Below, one piece after another: positions 19,726-29,752 of a stretch of DNA of 64,000 bases. Numbering within the stretch: the first letter of the stretch is position 1; each line of letters opens with the position of its first letter. This DNA comes from Phascolarctobacterium faecium DSM 14760 (lineage in GTDB: Bacteria > Bacillota > Negativicutes > Acidaminococcales > Acidaminococcaceae), in contig NZ_QLTS01000001.1 of the NCBI RefSeq assembly GCF_003269275.1, forward strand, positions 1 through 64,000, read 5' to 3'. Under the pieces are notes generated by a model. It had not been told where the DNA came from. It made no database searches and was given only the letters and a program-made list of their open reading frames with translations. The translations under genes and the position numbers were made by a program.

Positions 19726-22310
19726 CAACTGCTTATACGCCGATGGTGCAGCAGTACCTTGAAGTAAAGCGTCAGCATGATGATGAATTGCTGTTTTTCC
19801 GTTTAGGCGATTTTTATGAAATGTTTTTTGAGGATGCGCTGACTGCCTCCAGAGAATTAAATATTACTTTGACTGGGCGTGCCGGCGGTATGGAAGAAAA
19901 GATACCGATGTGTGGTGTGCCTTATCATTCTGTCGATAATTATATTGCAAAACTGATCAAAAAAGGTTACCGCATCGCAATTTGTGAGCAGGTGGAAGAC
20001 CCTAAAGCGGCTAAAGGGATAGTTGAACGCAAGGTTGTTAAGATCATTACACCGGGCACTGTTTTGAGTGAACAGCTTTTAGATGATAAGCACAACAGAT
20101 ATTTAGTCTTCCTGCAGGAGGATGGCAGTGAATTATGTCTTGCTGCTGCCGATATTTCTACCGGCGAATGCCAATGGTTCAGTGCTGCTGGTGAAGAGCG
20201 TTTAATGGCGATACAGGAACAATTGTTTCGCATTCAACCGGCAGAGTTAGTTGCGTATAGCGGTATTGTAAACTGGGAAAATTTAGCAGCTTGGATCAAA
20301 AGTAAAGTTCCAGAGTGTGCTGTTTCTGTATATCAGGAAGAAGAAGGTGCACCGCAGTATTTTGCGCAGCATTTTGGCAGTGATGATGTTGCCGATACTT
20401 TAGTACATGATACAGTAGAACATTTACTGCGTTATCTGCATGTAACCGTTAAAGCTGATTTGTCGCATATTAACAGCTTATCGCGCATAGCTAAAGAGCA
20501 GTTTATGAATTTGGATGCAACAGCTGTTAGAAATTTAGAACTTATAAAGAATATGCGTGATGGTTCTAAACGAGGTACATTATTAGATGTGCTTGATTTT
20601 ACCGCTACTTCCATGGGTGCCCGTAAACTCCGGAATTGGATAGAATGTCCTTTGCTTGATTTATCACAGATAAGGTCAAGGCAGGATGCGGTAGGAGAAT
20701 TGCTGACAAATGTACAGATGCGCGGTAATCTGCAGGATAAATTAAAAGCAATTTTTGATTTGGAACGAATAGTTTCACGTATCGAAGTTGGCAGTGCTAA
20801 TGCACGTGATCTGGTTTCATTGCGTTCTTCGCTGGCGGTGCTTCCAGAAATAAAAAGCTTACTAAGATATTGTAACAGTAAACTTTTACAGCAGTTATGC
20901 GAAGATGTACATTTGCATCAGGAGCTGTTTACTACTTTGCTGGCAGCAATTGTTGATGAGCCGCCCTTTTCTGTACGTGAAGGGGGCATGATCCGTAGCG
21001 GCTTTGATTTAGAGTTAGATGAACTGCATTCAATTGCCAGTGATAACAAAACATGGATGCAGAATTTTGAACTTAAGATTAAAGAAGAAACTGGTATCAA
21101 AACCTTAAAGGTTGGTTATAATAAAGTTTTTGGTTATTATATCGAGGTATCTAAAGGTCAAAGTGCAAATGTACCGGATTATTTTGTACGTAAGCAAACA
21201 CTTGTAAATGCTGAACGGTATATTGTCCCGGAATTAAAAGATTTTGAGAATAAAATTTTAAGCGCTAAAGAAAAAATCGAACAGCTTGAATATTATATTT
21301 TTACACAGCTGCGCGAAAAAATAAGGTCTCAGATTATTCAAATGCAGGAAACTGCTCGTGCTTTGGCCAATATTGATGTTTTAGTATCGTTGGCGGAAGT
21401 AGCATTTAAATACAACTATGTGTGTCCGGAATTGAATAATCGCAGTGAAATAAAGATTTATGACGGTCGTCATCCTGTTGTAGAGCGTTTATTGGAACGT
21501 GAGATTTTCGTTCCTAATAATACAACCCTCAATAATAATGATGAACGTATGATTATTATTACAGGACCGAATATGGCAGGTAAATCGACCTATATGCGCC
21601 AAGTTGCTCTGCTGGTCTTGATGACACAGATGGGCAGCTTTATTCCCGCACGTCAGGCAACTATTTGCCCGGTAGATAAGATTTTTACCCGTGTAGGTGC
21701 CAGTGACGATTTGGCGACTGGTCAAAGTACATTCATGGTAGAAATGAATGAAGTTGCACAGATTCTCAGATACGCAACTAAAGACAGTTTGATTATTTTG
21801 GATGAGGTTGGACGTGGTACAAGTACTTTTGACGGTATGAGTATTGCACGTGCTGTCATGGAGTTTATTCATGAGAAAATAAAAGCAAAAACATTATTTG
21901 CTACACATTATCATCAGTTGATCGCGTTGGAAGACGTGATGAACGGAGTAAAAAACTATTCTGTGGCAGTTAAAGAACGTGGTAATGATATTGTCTTTTT
22001 GCGCAGAATCGTGCCTGGCGGTACTGACCGCAGTTATGGCGTACATGTGGCAAGGCTGGCAGGACTGCCTAAAAAGGTCATTGACAGGGCCCAGGATATT
22101 CTGGAAGAATATGATAATTGTGAAACTGCCTGCAGCGTTCAGATAACACCCAGGGCAGAAAAAGAAACAGCACCTATGGGATCATTGTTTGCCAGCAGTC
22201 TGCAGCAGCAGATTTTAAAAATGGATGTTATGGCGATGACGCCAATCGAAGCCTTGAATGCTTTGTATAAATTGCAGGATGAAGCAAAAAGGGAAGGCGG
22301 TGGATTATGA
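19722..22310 (+). CDS. mutS: DNA mismatch recognition ATPase MutS
   Basis: Full-length 862-residue MutS. The N-terminal mismatch-binding GDFYEMFFEDA contains the conserved Phe-x-Glu wedge. The ATPase Walker A TGPNMAGKSTYMRQ is near residue 615, followed by ASDDLATGQSTFM, the Walker B LIILDEVGRGTSTFDG and ATHYH. It initiates mismatch repair by binding mispairs and recruiting MutL. The start codon overlaps the miaB stop and its own stop overlaps mutL, so the three are translated in a coupled manner. Confidence 0.97.
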   Translation: MTTAYTPMVQQYLEVKRQHDDELLFFRLGDFYEMFFEDALTASRELNITLTGRAGGMEEKIPMCGVPYHSVDNYIAKLIKKGYRIAICEQVEDPKAAKGIVERKVVKIITPGTVLSEQLLDDKHNRYLVFLQEDGSELCLAAADISTGECQWFSAAGEERLMAIQEQLFRIQPAELVAYSGIVNWENLAAWIKSKVPECAVSVYQEEEGAPQYFAQHFGSDDVADTLVHDTVEHLLRYLHVTVKADLSHINSLSRIAKEQFMNLDATAVRNLELIKNMRDGSKRGTLLDVLDFTATSMGARKLRNWIECPLLDLSQIRSRQDAVGELLTNVQMRGNLQDKLKAIFDLERIVSRIEVGSANARDLVSLRSSLAVLPEIKSLLRYCNSKLLQQLCEDVHLHQELFTTLLAAIVDEPPFSVREGGMIRSGFDLELDELHSIASDNKTWMQNFELKIKEETGIKTLKVGYNKVFGYYIEVSKGQSANVPDYFVRKQTLVNAERYIVPELKDFENKILSAKEKIEQLEYYIFTQLREKIRSQIIQMQETARALANIDVLVSLAEVAFKYNYVCPELNNRSEIKIYDGRHPVVERLLEREIFVPNNTTLNNNDERMIIITGPNMAGKSTYMRQVALLVLMTQMGSFIPARQATICPVDKIFTRVGASDDLATGQSTFMVEMNEVAQILRYATKDSLIILDEVGRGTSTFDGMSIARAVMEFIHEKIKAKTLFATHYHQLIALEDVMNGVKNYSVAVKERGNDIVFLRRIVPGGTDRSYGVHVARLAGLPKKVIDRAQDILEEYDNCETACSVQITPRAEKETAPMGSLFASSLQQQILKMDVMAMTPIEALNALYKLQDEAKREGGGL

Positions 22311-24235
22311 ACGAACAAAAAGTGCAATTATTAGATCAAAATACAGCGAATCAGATCGCTGCCGGTGAAGTTGTTGAAAAACCTGCTTCTGTAGTAAAGG
22401 AGCTTGTAGAAAACTCTTTGGATGCAGGTGCAGATAATATCGAGGTCACTATTTTTGGCGGTGGTACAGAATATATTCGTGTTGTCGATAATGGCAGCGG
22501 TATGTCGGAAGAAAATGCAAAATTAGCAGTTTTAAGGCACGCTACAAGCAAAATCAGAGTTGCTGAAGACCTGCTGCATTTGAACACTTTAGGATTTCGC
22601 GGTGAAGCGTTGCCGAGTATTGCTTCTGTTAGTAACTTCCAGCTGCTGACACGTCCTGTTACCGAGGAGTTTGCTACTTCAATAAAAATTGAAGGCGGCG
22701 ATCAGGCAGAATGTATTGCTACTGGTGGGCACACGGGTACGACGATCATTGTTGAGAATTTATTTTTTAATGTTCCGGCCAGGCGTAAATTTTTACGTAC
22801 TGTACAGACTGAAAGCCGTTATATCAGTGAATTGATCACAAAATTGGCTTTATCACGCCCTGATGTGCGGTTTAAGCTTGTCAGCAATGATAAAGAGGTT
22901 TTGAGTACGCCGGGTAACGGAGATTTAGTTGATACTGTTAAGGCACTATATGGTAAAAATGTTAGTGAGGAGCTTTTGACCGTTGATTTTGCTGACAGCG
23001 AAGTTAAGGTAAGAGGTTTTATTGGTAAACCTACTTTACTAAAAGGCACGCGTCAATGGCAGACGTTGCTGGTAAACGGACGTATCATTACTAACAGAAT
23101 GATCGCCAAGGCGATTGATCATGCCTATCAGTCTCAGATCCCGAAAAGCGGTTTCCCTTTTGCTGTTTTGAATATTACCGTCGATACTGAAAGTATTGAT
23201 GTTAACGTACATCCTCAGAAGAGTGAAATTAAGTTCAGCGATGACAGTACTGTTTATAAAGCGATGTATAAAGCTTTGACTGATGCATTGACAAGACCTA
23301 TGAGCGCTAAACCTCAGGACCTGACATTATTGGATGATTCTGAACTGCAGGTATTCAAGTCTGCTGAAGCAGTTGTGGCAGCAACAGAACCATCGATAGT
23401 TGTTGAAACACCAGTCGCTGAAACTAAAGTGCCTGAGACAGAGTTGCCGGCCTTAAAAACAACTGAGACAAATATCAGTACAGCAAAGGCTGAGGTTTAC
23501 TCGGCTTACAAGTCACAACAGCAAAGCGTTTGGAAAGAACCTGAATACACATACAGGCCTCCAAAAACGGAGCCTGTTTATACGATCAGTGAAACTCGTG
23601 ATGTTTTTGACAAGCAGGATAACATTGCTTCTAATATTATCGACTTCACTGATACCGATAGTGGTGTTGATACGATTTGGCCATTGGGACAGATTGACAG
23701 AACTTTTATTGTTGCCCAATCTGATGATTCTTTGTTTTTGGTTGACCAGCATGCCGCGCATGAGCGCATTTTATACGATAAGCTTGTTGCGTCCCATAAT
23801 GATATTCCGGCCCAGCAGATGTTGATTCCTTTATATATCGATGTTACTGCCCAGGATGTAAATTTGATAGAGGAACATCGGGAAGAATTTCTGCGCTTGG
23901 GTGTCGATATTGAGGCTGCAGGCGAATCTATGCTGCGCGTTTCAAGCTTGCCTTCAGATATTAAGGCTGATGATGCCGAGGACTTTGTGCGTGAAATTAC
24001 TCAAATGCTGAGTGAATTAAGAACGATTAATCCAAGTGATTTGCGTCAGAATATTTTACATATGACTGCTTGCAAAGCAGCAATTAAAGCCGGTGAGGTG
24101 CTGAATATGCGCCAAATGCGACAACTGATTATTGATCTTTGCAATACAGAGCATCCTTTTACTTGTCCTCACGGCAGACCGTGTATGGTTGAAATAAATT
24201 CTGCCGAGTTATACAAGATGTTTAAGCGAACTTAA
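22307..24235 (+). CDS. mutL: Mismatch repair endonuclease MutL
   Basis: 642 residues with the N-terminal GHKL ATPase motifs ELVENSLDAGA, VVDNGSGM and TLGFRGEALPSI, a variable Pro/Thr/Glu-rich linker (about residues 335-430) and a C-terminal dimerisation domain. The C-terminal part has DQHAAHERILYD (close to the endonuclease consensus DQHAx2Ex4E, with Asp at the last position), ACKAAIKAGE and CPHGRP. This is the nicking-type MutL found in bacteria without MutH. It overlaps mutS by 4 bases. Confidence 0.96.
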   Translation: MNEQKVQLLDQNTANQIAAGEVVEKPASVVKELVENSLDAGADNIEVTIFGGGTEYIRVVDNGSGMSEENAKLAVLRHATSKIRVAEDLLHLNTLGFRGEALPSIASVSNFQLLTRPVTEEFATSIKIEGGDQAECIATGGHTGTTIIVENLFFNVPARRKFLRTVQTESRYISELITKLALSRPDVRFKLVSNDKEVLSTPGNGDLVDTVKALYGKNVSEELLTVDFADSEVKVRGFIGKPTLLKGTRQWQTLLVNGRIITNRMIAKAIDHAYQSQIPKSGFPFAVLNITVDTESIDVNVHPQKSEIKFSDDSTVYKAMYKALTDALTRPMSAKPQDLTLLDDSELQVFKSAEAVVAATEPSIVVETPVAETKVPETELPALKTTETNISTAKAEVYSAYKSQQQSVWKEPEYTYRPPKTEPVYTISETRDVFDKQDNIASNIIDFTDTDSGVDTIWPLGQIDRTFIVAQSDDSLFLVDQHAAHERILYDKLVASHNDIPAQQMLIPLYIDVTAQDVNLIEEHREEFLRLGVDIEAAGESMLRVSSLPSDIKADDAEDFVREITQMLSELRTINPSDLRQNILHMTACKAAIKAGEVLNMRQMRQLIIDLCNTEHPFTCPHGRPCMVEINSAELYKMFKRT

Positions 24236-24237
24236 AC

Positions 24238-25026
24238 ATGCAGAAAACGTTTAAATTTGCAGTAACAGTTGGACGCAGTGAAAATGTTGCCTTAGAAAAA
24301 CTTGCGCAAACATGGGCAGCAAAATTTGGTGTAAAATATGTGGAACGTGGCAGTAGGGGGTCTTTGGGTTTTTTACTAGATCAAGAACGGGTAGAAGCAC
24401 TTTTAGTAGCAACAAATAAAGGCCCGCAGGTATATACTGCTTCTGGAACTTTCTTTTTTCATCCAAGTATGGCCGTTTTGCGGGTACAGCGTTTAAAAAA
24501 GCACGAGCCTGATCACTTTAGTGCTGCATTGGCTCTTAAACCGGGAATGAGAGTACTGGATTGTACGATGGGGCTGGCAAGTGATGCTGTTGTTGCCAGT
24601 TTTATTACAGGCCGGACAGGAAGTGTTTGTGCTGTTGAGGCTTCGCCGTTGTTACATTTTGTAGTTAGCGAAGGCCTGCAGAATTATCAGGCTGAAGATG
24701 TTGATTTAAACAATGCCATGCGCAGAATAGAAACGGTATATGCGGAAGCAGATGAGTATTTGTACACTTTGCCTGCCGACAGCTTTGATGTTGTTTATTT
24801 TGACCCAATGTTTCGAATCCCGATAAATGCTTCTTCAAATATGGAGCCATTGAGGCCTATTTCCTGTGAGAAACCGTTAACAGAAGCGACTGTTAAGGCG
24901 GCACTTAGAGTAGCTCCTTGTGTAGTGGTTAAAGAACGCGGACAAAAATTATTGGAAGCTTTAGGGTGTACGGAAATTCTGGGCGGCCGTTATAGCCGTG
25001 TAAAATATGGTATCCGAAGGAGGTAA
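24238..25026 (+). CDS. RsmJ-like SAM-dependent methyltransferase
   Basis: A 262-residue Rossmann-fold methyltransferase between mutL and miaA. The SAM-binding strand is VLDCTMGLASDAVVAS, and the catalytic-loop motif is VVYFDPMF, closely resembling the DPMFP motif of RsmJ (DUF548), which methylates G1516 of 16S rRNA in Escherichia coli. An N-terminal 80 residues precede the core. It starts 2 bases after mutL. Assignment to an RNA target is inference from the DPMF motif; another nucleic-acid or small substrate is possible. Confidence 0.7.
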   Translation: MQKTFKFAVTVGRSENVALEKLAQTWAAKFGVKYVERGSRGSLGFLLDQERVEALLVATNKGPQVYTASGTFFFHPSMAVLRVQRLKKHEPDHFSAALALKPGMRVLDCTMGLASDAVVASFITGRTGSVCAVEASPLLHFVVSEGLQNYQAEDVDLNNAMRRIETVYAEADEYLYTLPADSFDVVYFDPMFRIPINASSNMEPLRPISCEKPLTEATVKAALRVAPCVVVKERGQKLLEALGCTEILGGRYSRVKYGIRRR

Positions 25027-25030
25027 CGGC

Positions 25031-25960
25031 ATGAAACCGAGAGTTGCAGTCATTTTAGGTCCTACTGCAACAGGCAAAAGCCATTGCGGGATAGCCTTAG
25101 CCAAACGTCTGAATGGCGAGATAATTTCCGGTGATTCCATGCTTGTATATCAAAGAATGGATATTGGTACAGCTAAACCTTCTGCTGAAGAACTGGCGGC
25201 AGTACCGCACCATTTAATCGATATTTTGCCGCCGGATGCTGCTTTCAGCGTTGTTGATTTTAAAGAAAAAGCGGAAAAAATAATTGCTGATATCAATAGT
25301 CGTGGTAAATTACCTGTAATTGTTGGCGGTACCGGTCTTTATATCAAGGCCCTGCTTGAAAATTATGAATTTAATACTGTTGAAGAATGCAGTGAACTAC
25401 GCAGTGAATTGGAAGCATTTGCTGAAGAACACGGCAACAGCGCCTTGTATGAAAAACTGCAGGAACTTGACCTGGAGACCGCTTCAAGATTACATATAAA
25501 TGATCGCAGAAGAATTATCAGAGCTATTGAAGCAGCACAGAGTGGTGAAAAAATAGCTCATAGGAAGTCGGAGGAATGGCCTTATGAAACTGTTGTTTTT
25601 GGTCTGCGAATGGAACGAGAAAGTTTATATGCGCGGATCAATGCCAGAGTTGATAAAATGATGGCAGATGGTCTGGTAGAGGAAACTAAATCTTTACTCG
25701 ACAGTGGGCTATCATTGGATGCTCAGTCGATGCGCAGCATTGGTTACAGACAAATAGTCTGGTATCTACAAGGCCAGATGGATAAATTGGCAGCAGTTGA
25801 GAAATTGAAACAGGCGACACGTAATTTTGCTAAACGCCAATTTACCTGGTATCGTCAGATGCCGTATATTAAATGGTTTGATTTGGAAAAAGAGCCTGTG
25901 TATGAAAAGATTATTGACGAGATGCAGCAAACGCTTGTGGAAAAGTTTAAACTGCGGTAA
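25031..25960 (+). CDS. miaA: tRNA dimethylallyltransferase MiaA
   Basis: Transfers a dimethylallyl group to A37 of tRNAs, giving the i6A on which MiaB acts. The 309-residue protein has the P-loop GPTATGKS near residue 10, SGDSMLVYQRMDIGTAKP (substrate-binding Asp), the PHHLID motif, VGGTGLYIKALL and RQFTWYR at the C-terminal side. The ATG at 25031 follows a perfect AAGGAGG (25017-25023) by seven bases. The ribosome site lies inside the 3' end of the preceding methyltransferase gene. Confidence 0.96.
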   Translation: MKPRVAVILGPTATGKSHCGIALAKRLNGEIISGDSMLVYQRMDIGTAKPSAEELAAVPHHLIDILPPDAAFSVVDFKEKAEKIIADINSRGKLPVIVGGTGLYIKALLENYEFNTVEECSELRSELEAFAEEHGNSALYEKLQELDLETASRLHINDRRRIIRAIEAAQSGEKIAHRKSEEWPYETVVFGLRMERESLYARINARVDKMMADGLVEETKSLLDSGLSLDAQSMRSIGYRQIVWYLQGQMDKLAAVEKLKQATRNFAKRQFTWYRQMPYIKWFDLEKEPVYEKIIDEMQQTLVEKFKLR

Positions 25961-26001
25961 AATTATAACAATAGATAGAAATTATTTTGGAGGGGAAAGC
26001 T

Positions 26002-26256
26002 ATGAATAATAGTGGATCAAAGCCAGCAATGAATTTACAGGACAGTTTTTTAAATCATGTGCGTAAGGAAAACCTTGGCGTCATTATTTACCTGATTAAT
26101 GGTTTCCAAATCAGAGGTCTGGTAAGAGGTTTTGATAACTTTACTGTTATTATTGAAAATGAAGGCAAACAACAGCTTGTTTATAAGCACGCTATATCGA
26201 CTATTTCGCCGGCTGCTAATATTACAATTATGCAGCCAGAGAAGCGCGAACAATAA
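26002..26256 (+). CDS. hfq: RNA chaperone Hfq
   Basis: 84-residue Sm-like hexameric RNA chaperone that pairs small RNAs with mRNAs. It has the Sm1 core [21 protein letters not shown] with [14 protein letters not shown], and the Sm2 motif YKHAISTI (canonical YKHAIST). GGAGGGG at 25989-25995 lies six bases before the ATG. The miaA-hfq order is widespread in both Proteobacteria and Firmicutes. Presence of Hfq implies sRNA-based control in this organism. A terminator follows. Confidence 0.97.
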   Translation: MNNSGSKPAMNLQDSFLNHVRKENLGVIIYLINGFQIRGLVRGFDNFTVIIENEGKQQLVYKHAISTISPAANITIMQPEKREQ

Positions 26257-26263
26257 TGTTTTG

Positions 26264-26296
26264 AAAAACAGCGCTTGAGCGTTGTTTTTCTTTTTT
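26264..26296 (+). terminator. Terminator after hfq
   Basis: Hairpin AACAGCGCT/AGCGTTGTT with one G-U pair and a two-base loop, then a T-rich run. It ends the miaB-hfq operon. Confidence 0.8.
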
Positions 26297-26307
26297 GAGG
26301 ATGAAAT

Positions 26308-27201
26308 ATGAACGATAAATTAAATTTGTTTTTTGAATATCTGACAGTTGAATTAGGCTTAGCGTCAAATACAAGATTAGCTTATGAGCGTGATTTGCGT
26401 TTGTTTAAAGAAGCTTTAGGATTAAAGGATAATGACGCCTTGGCAACTGTATCGCGTGAGCAGGTTATTCGCTATATGACAGGTTTGAAAAATAAAGGTT
26501 TAGCCGCAGCAACGATTGCCAGAAAACTTGCTGCTATAAAATCTTTTTATCGTTTTATGACAGCAGAAGGGTATTTGGAGATTGATCCTGCGGAAGTTGT
26601 AGAAGCTGGAACAAAAGGTATCAAGCTGCCAAAAGTTTTAAATCAGGAAGAGGTTTTGAAGCTTTTGGAACAGCCTGATTTGAGAACGGATGAAGGCTAT
26701 CGTGACAGAACGATGCTGGAAGTGCTTTATGCAACGGGAATGCGTGTTTCTGAATTATTGGGTTTGCCTGTCAGCGGCGTTAATCTGCAAATGAAGTATA
26801 TCATCGCTTTCGGTAAAGGATCTAAAGAGCGGTTAATACCCATTGGCGGCATAGCAGTTGAATATTTGGATAAATATCTGAATGTGGTAAGGCCCAAACT
26901 GCTTCATACTAAAAATCCTAATGTAAAGAATTTATTTTTAAGTATGAGCGGAAATGAAATGACAAGGCAGAGGTTTTGGCAAATCATTCGCGGTTATGGG
27001 CATCAGGCAGGATTAAATAAGGAGCTTACACCACATATGCTGAGGCATTCCTTTGCAACACATTTACTTGACAATGGTGCTGATCTGCGGTCTGTCCAGG
27101 AGCTTTTAGGGCATTCGGATATTTCTACGACACAGATATATACGCATTTGACAAATAAACGCCTGCGCGATATTTATGAAAAAGCGCATCCGCGGGCATA
27201 G
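26308..27201 (+). CDS. xerD: Site-specific tyrosine recombinase XerD
   Basis: 297-residue XerC/D-type recombinase that resolves chromosome dimers at dif. It has an N-terminal SAM-like core-binding domain (about 1-90) and the catalytic domain with the first Arg in ATGMRVSELLGL, HMLRHSFATHLL supplying His and the second Arg, and GHSDISTTQIYTHL supplying the third His and the nucleophilic Tyr. GAGG is eight bases before the ATG. The sequence looks more like XerD than XerC, but one recombinase cannot be told from the other with certainty by eye. Confidence 0.9.
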   Translation: MNDKLNLFFEYLTVELGLASNTRLAYERDLRLFKEALGLKDNDALATVSREQVIRYMTGLKNKGLAAATIARKLAAIKSFYRFMTAEGYLEIDPAEVVEAGTKGIKLPKVLNQEEVLKLLEQPDLRTDEGYRDRTMLEVLYATGMRVSELLGLPVSGVNLQMKYIIAFGKGSKERLIPIGGIAVEYLDKYLNVVRPKLLHTKNPNVKNLFLSMSGNEMTRQRFWQIIRGYGHQAGLNKELTPHMLRHSFATHLLDNGADLRSVQELLGHSDISTTQIYTHLTNKRLRDIYEKAHPRA

Positions 27202-27212
27202 AGGAGGCTACT

Positions 27213-28481
27213 ATGGCAAGAAGGACTAATAGAAAAAAAGGGTCAGGAGGAGGTTTTGTACTGACTTTGATTTTAGTATTATTAGCTATAGCTGTTGCTG
27301 GAGGCATTTATTATGCGGCGAGCAGAGACGGAGAAAAAGATGTGCTTGATAAAGGCTTGACTGGTTCTTCTTCGGTTGATTTGCGGGAAGAGTCCAAAGA
27401 AGCGCATAGGGCAGTCGATGATATTTTATTATCGAAGGATAACTGGCAGTTAACTGATAATGGTCGTGAAGATCAGCACGAACGTATGAAAGAAACAGGT
27501 GGAGAAGTTGTCTGGAATAAGCGGCAGCTGGCTATTGGAGTTCCGCCAAGTACTGGATTAGAAGGTGCGGCAGCCTGGCTTGGCGAAAAGATTTCCGGTA
27601 CGAAAATGATTGTTCTCAATCAGCGTGAGGCTACTTATAATGGTTGGGAAGCTGTACGTATGGAAATTGCTATTTCAGCTAAAGCAGGAACTGGTAAAAT
27701 GAATTTTATCACCGATACGGTTTACTTTTATCATAACTTAAATCTGACTAAAGAAGATAAAGATATCAAAGAAGACGAAAGTACGAAGAAAGATGACAAA
27801 AAAACTGCTCAGAAATATCATGGAAAATTGGCTGTCATTATTGACGATTGTGGTTACGATCTGGCACCGGTGAGAAAGCTGGTCAATTTGAATGCGCCTT
27901 TCAGTTACGCTATTCTTCCCTATAAAGATTTCAGCAGTGACGCTTTGCATGTTATAAAAGGCGGCGGTCAGACTGCGATGCTGCATTTGCCTATGGAACC
28001 TATGGACAGAGCAGCTATGTCTGAGGGTAAGATTACAATCTTGACTGATATGACTGCTGAACAGGCGCAGCAATTAACTCGGAAAGCGGTAGAGAGTTTA
28101 CCAGGTATCGAAGGTGTCAATAATCATCAGGGTTCTAAAGCAACAAGTAATGAAGCAACGATGAAAGCTGTACTGAAAGTTTTAAAACAACAAGGCTTGT
28201 TTTTTGTAGACAGCAGTACATACTCTAAATCTATAGGTGATCAGGTCGCACGCAGTATGGGTGTTCCTACTGCCCGTAACAATATATTTTTGGACAACAG
28301 TTCCGACGAAGATGACATTATTGCTAAAATATGGCAGGCTGTAGAAATGGCGGACAGAAATGGAAGCGCTATTGCCATTTGTCATGCCAGACCGCATACT
28401 GCCGCAGCGTGGAGCAAAGTTATCGACGAGGTAAATGCATCTGGTATTCAATTAGTTCCTGTAAGTAGTTTATTGAAGTAG
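27213..28481 (+). CDS. Divergent polysaccharide deacetylase (DUF610/YibQ)
   Basis: 422-residue envelope protein. A basic N terminus and one hydrophobic segment (residues 14-33) form a signal anchor. A low-complexity linker (about 44-65), an uncharacterised middle domain and a charged Lys/Asp/Glu-rich linker (about 185-208) follow. The C-terminal DUF610 domain has LAVIIDDCGYD, FSYAILPY, HLPMEP, NNHQGSKATSN and FFVDSSTYS, the pattern of the divergent polysaccharide deacetylase family. Relatives are mostly in diderm bacteria. Role in peptidoglycan or surface polysaccharide trimming is inferred; the true substrate is unknown. Confidence 0.85.
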   Translation: MARRTNRKKGSGGGFVLTLILVLLAIAVAGGIYYAASRDGEKDVLDKGLTGSSSVDLREESKEAHRAVDDILLSKDNWQLTDNGREDQHERMKETGGEVVWNKRQLAIGVPPSTGLEGAAAWLGEKISGTKMIVLNQREATYNGWEAVRMEIAISAKAGTGKMNFITDTVYFYHNLNLTKEDKDIKEDESTKKDDKKTAQKYHGKLAVIIDDCGYDLAPVRKLVNLNAPFSYAILPYKDFSSDALHVIKGGGQTAMLHLPMEPMDRAAMSEGKITILTDMTAEQAQQLTRKAVESLPGIEGVNNHQGSKATSNEATMKAVLKVLKQQGLFFVDSSTYSKSIGDQVARSMGVPTARNNIFLDNSSDEDDIIAKIWQAVEMADRNGSAIAICHARPHTAAAWSKVIDEVNASGIQLVPVSSLLK

Positions 28482-28497
28482 TCGGAGGATTATACAT

Positions 28498-29739
28498 ATG
28501 TATGTTGAAGAAACGATCAGTAAATATGAAAAATATATTAACCCTGCTCAGGCGAAATTATTTCGGTTTATGGGATTGGCAAGCGTTGAAAGATATGCAG
28601 AGGGGTGGACTATAACTGACAGCGAGGGCAAACAATTCATTGATTGTCTTGGCGGCTACGGAATGTTTGCGTTAGGACATCGCAATCCTGATGTCGTAGC
28701 TGCTGTAGAAGCAGAACTGCATAAAATGCCAATGAGCGGTAAAGTGCTTTTTAACAGACCTATGGCAGATCTGGCTGAAAAACTGGCTTTAATTACTCCC
28801 GGTGCTTTGCAATACAGTTTTTTCGTTAACAGCGGTACAGAAGCTGTTGAGGGATGCCTGAAGGTTGCGCGACTGGCTACAAAAAGGAAAAAGTTTATTG
28901 CGGCAAGGAATGCGTTTCACGGAAAAACTTTTGGTTCGTTGACAGCTACTGGCAGAGATTTGTTTAGAGATCCGTTTAAACCGCTGCTGGATAATTTTAC
29001 ACATGTAGAATATGGGGATATAGATGATCTTGCTGAAACTATTGATGAAGAAACAGCTGCCATTATTTTAGAGCCGATTCAAGGGGAAGGCGGCATTATC
29101 GTTCCGCCGGAAGGTTATTTTAAAGCAGTAAGAGAGTTATGTGACCAATACGGTACTTTACTGATTGCGGACGAAGTACAGACTGGTATTGGCAGAACCG
29201 GGACCTGGTTTGGGGTTGAACATGAGCAGATAACTCCGGATATCATGGCTACGGCTAAAGCGTTAGGTGGAGGGGTGATGCCGATCGGAGCTATAACCGC
29301 TACGGCTGATGCCTGGGCTGGATTAATAGAAGCACCTTTTTTACACACTTCAACTTTTGGCGGTAATCAATTAGCGTGTGCTGCTGCCAATGCTGCGCTG
29401 AATTACATTGAAAAAAATGATGTGCTGGATCGCAGTGCTGCGGCGGGGGCATACTTTAAAAAAGGGTTGGAATCAATTCAAAAAGATTATCCTTCGGTCA
29501 TCGCAGAGATCCGCGGCCGCGGAATGATGATCGGAATTGAGCTTACAAAAGAAGGCGCCGGTGGAATGCTGATGTCGCTGATGATCGATAAACGAGTTAT
29601 TATTGCTTATACTCTAAATAATCCTAAAGTTATTCGTATTGAACCGCCTCTGATCATGCCTACAGATGTTATTGATCAGGTTTTGACTATCTTTAGAGAA
29701 GCTGTCAGCAGTACGGCTGAAGTGATTGAAGATTTATAA
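28498..29739 (+). CDS. Class III aminotransferase, putrescine/ornithine type
   Basis: 413-residue PLP enzyme of the omega-amino acid/putrescine aminotransferase group. Key points are the start region LGGYGMFALGHRNP, NSGTEAVEGCLKVARLAT, AFHGKTFG, EPIQGEGGI, DEVQTGIGRTG and the PLP lysine in TAKALGGGVMPIGA. The length and the N-terminal extension before the fold fit putrescine aminotransferase (PatA/YgjG) better than acetylornithine aminotransferase (about 380-400 residues). No arginine or polyamine genes are adjacent. A strong GGAGG precedes the start. Confidence 0.82.
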   Translation: MYVEETISKYEKYINPAQAKLFRFMGLASVERYAEGWTITDSEGKQFIDCLGGYGMFALGHRNPDVVAAVEAELHKMPMSGKVLFNRPMADLAEKLALITPGALQYSFFVNSGTEAVEGCLKVARLATKRKKFIAARNAFHGKTFGSLTATGRDLFRDPFKPLLDNFTHVEYGDIDDLAETIDEETAAIILEPIQGEGGIIVPPEGYFKAVRELCDQYGTLLIADEVQTGIGRTGTWFGVEHEQITPDIMATAKALGGGVMPIGAITATADAWAGLIEAPFLHTSTFGGNQLACAAANAALNYIEKNDVLDRSAAAGAYFKKGLESIQKDYPSVIAEIRGRGMMIGIELTKEGAGGMLMSLMIDKRVIIAYTLNNPKVIRIEPPLIMPTDVIDQVLTIFREAVSSTAEVIEDL

Positions 29740-29752
29740 AAGGAGCAGAATT

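Noticed and set aside
26308..27201. Tyrosine recombinase considered as a mobile-element integrase
   Set aside because: Length and motifs are those of chromosomal Xer recombinases, it lies among housekeeping genes, and no attachment repeats or phage genes were seen.
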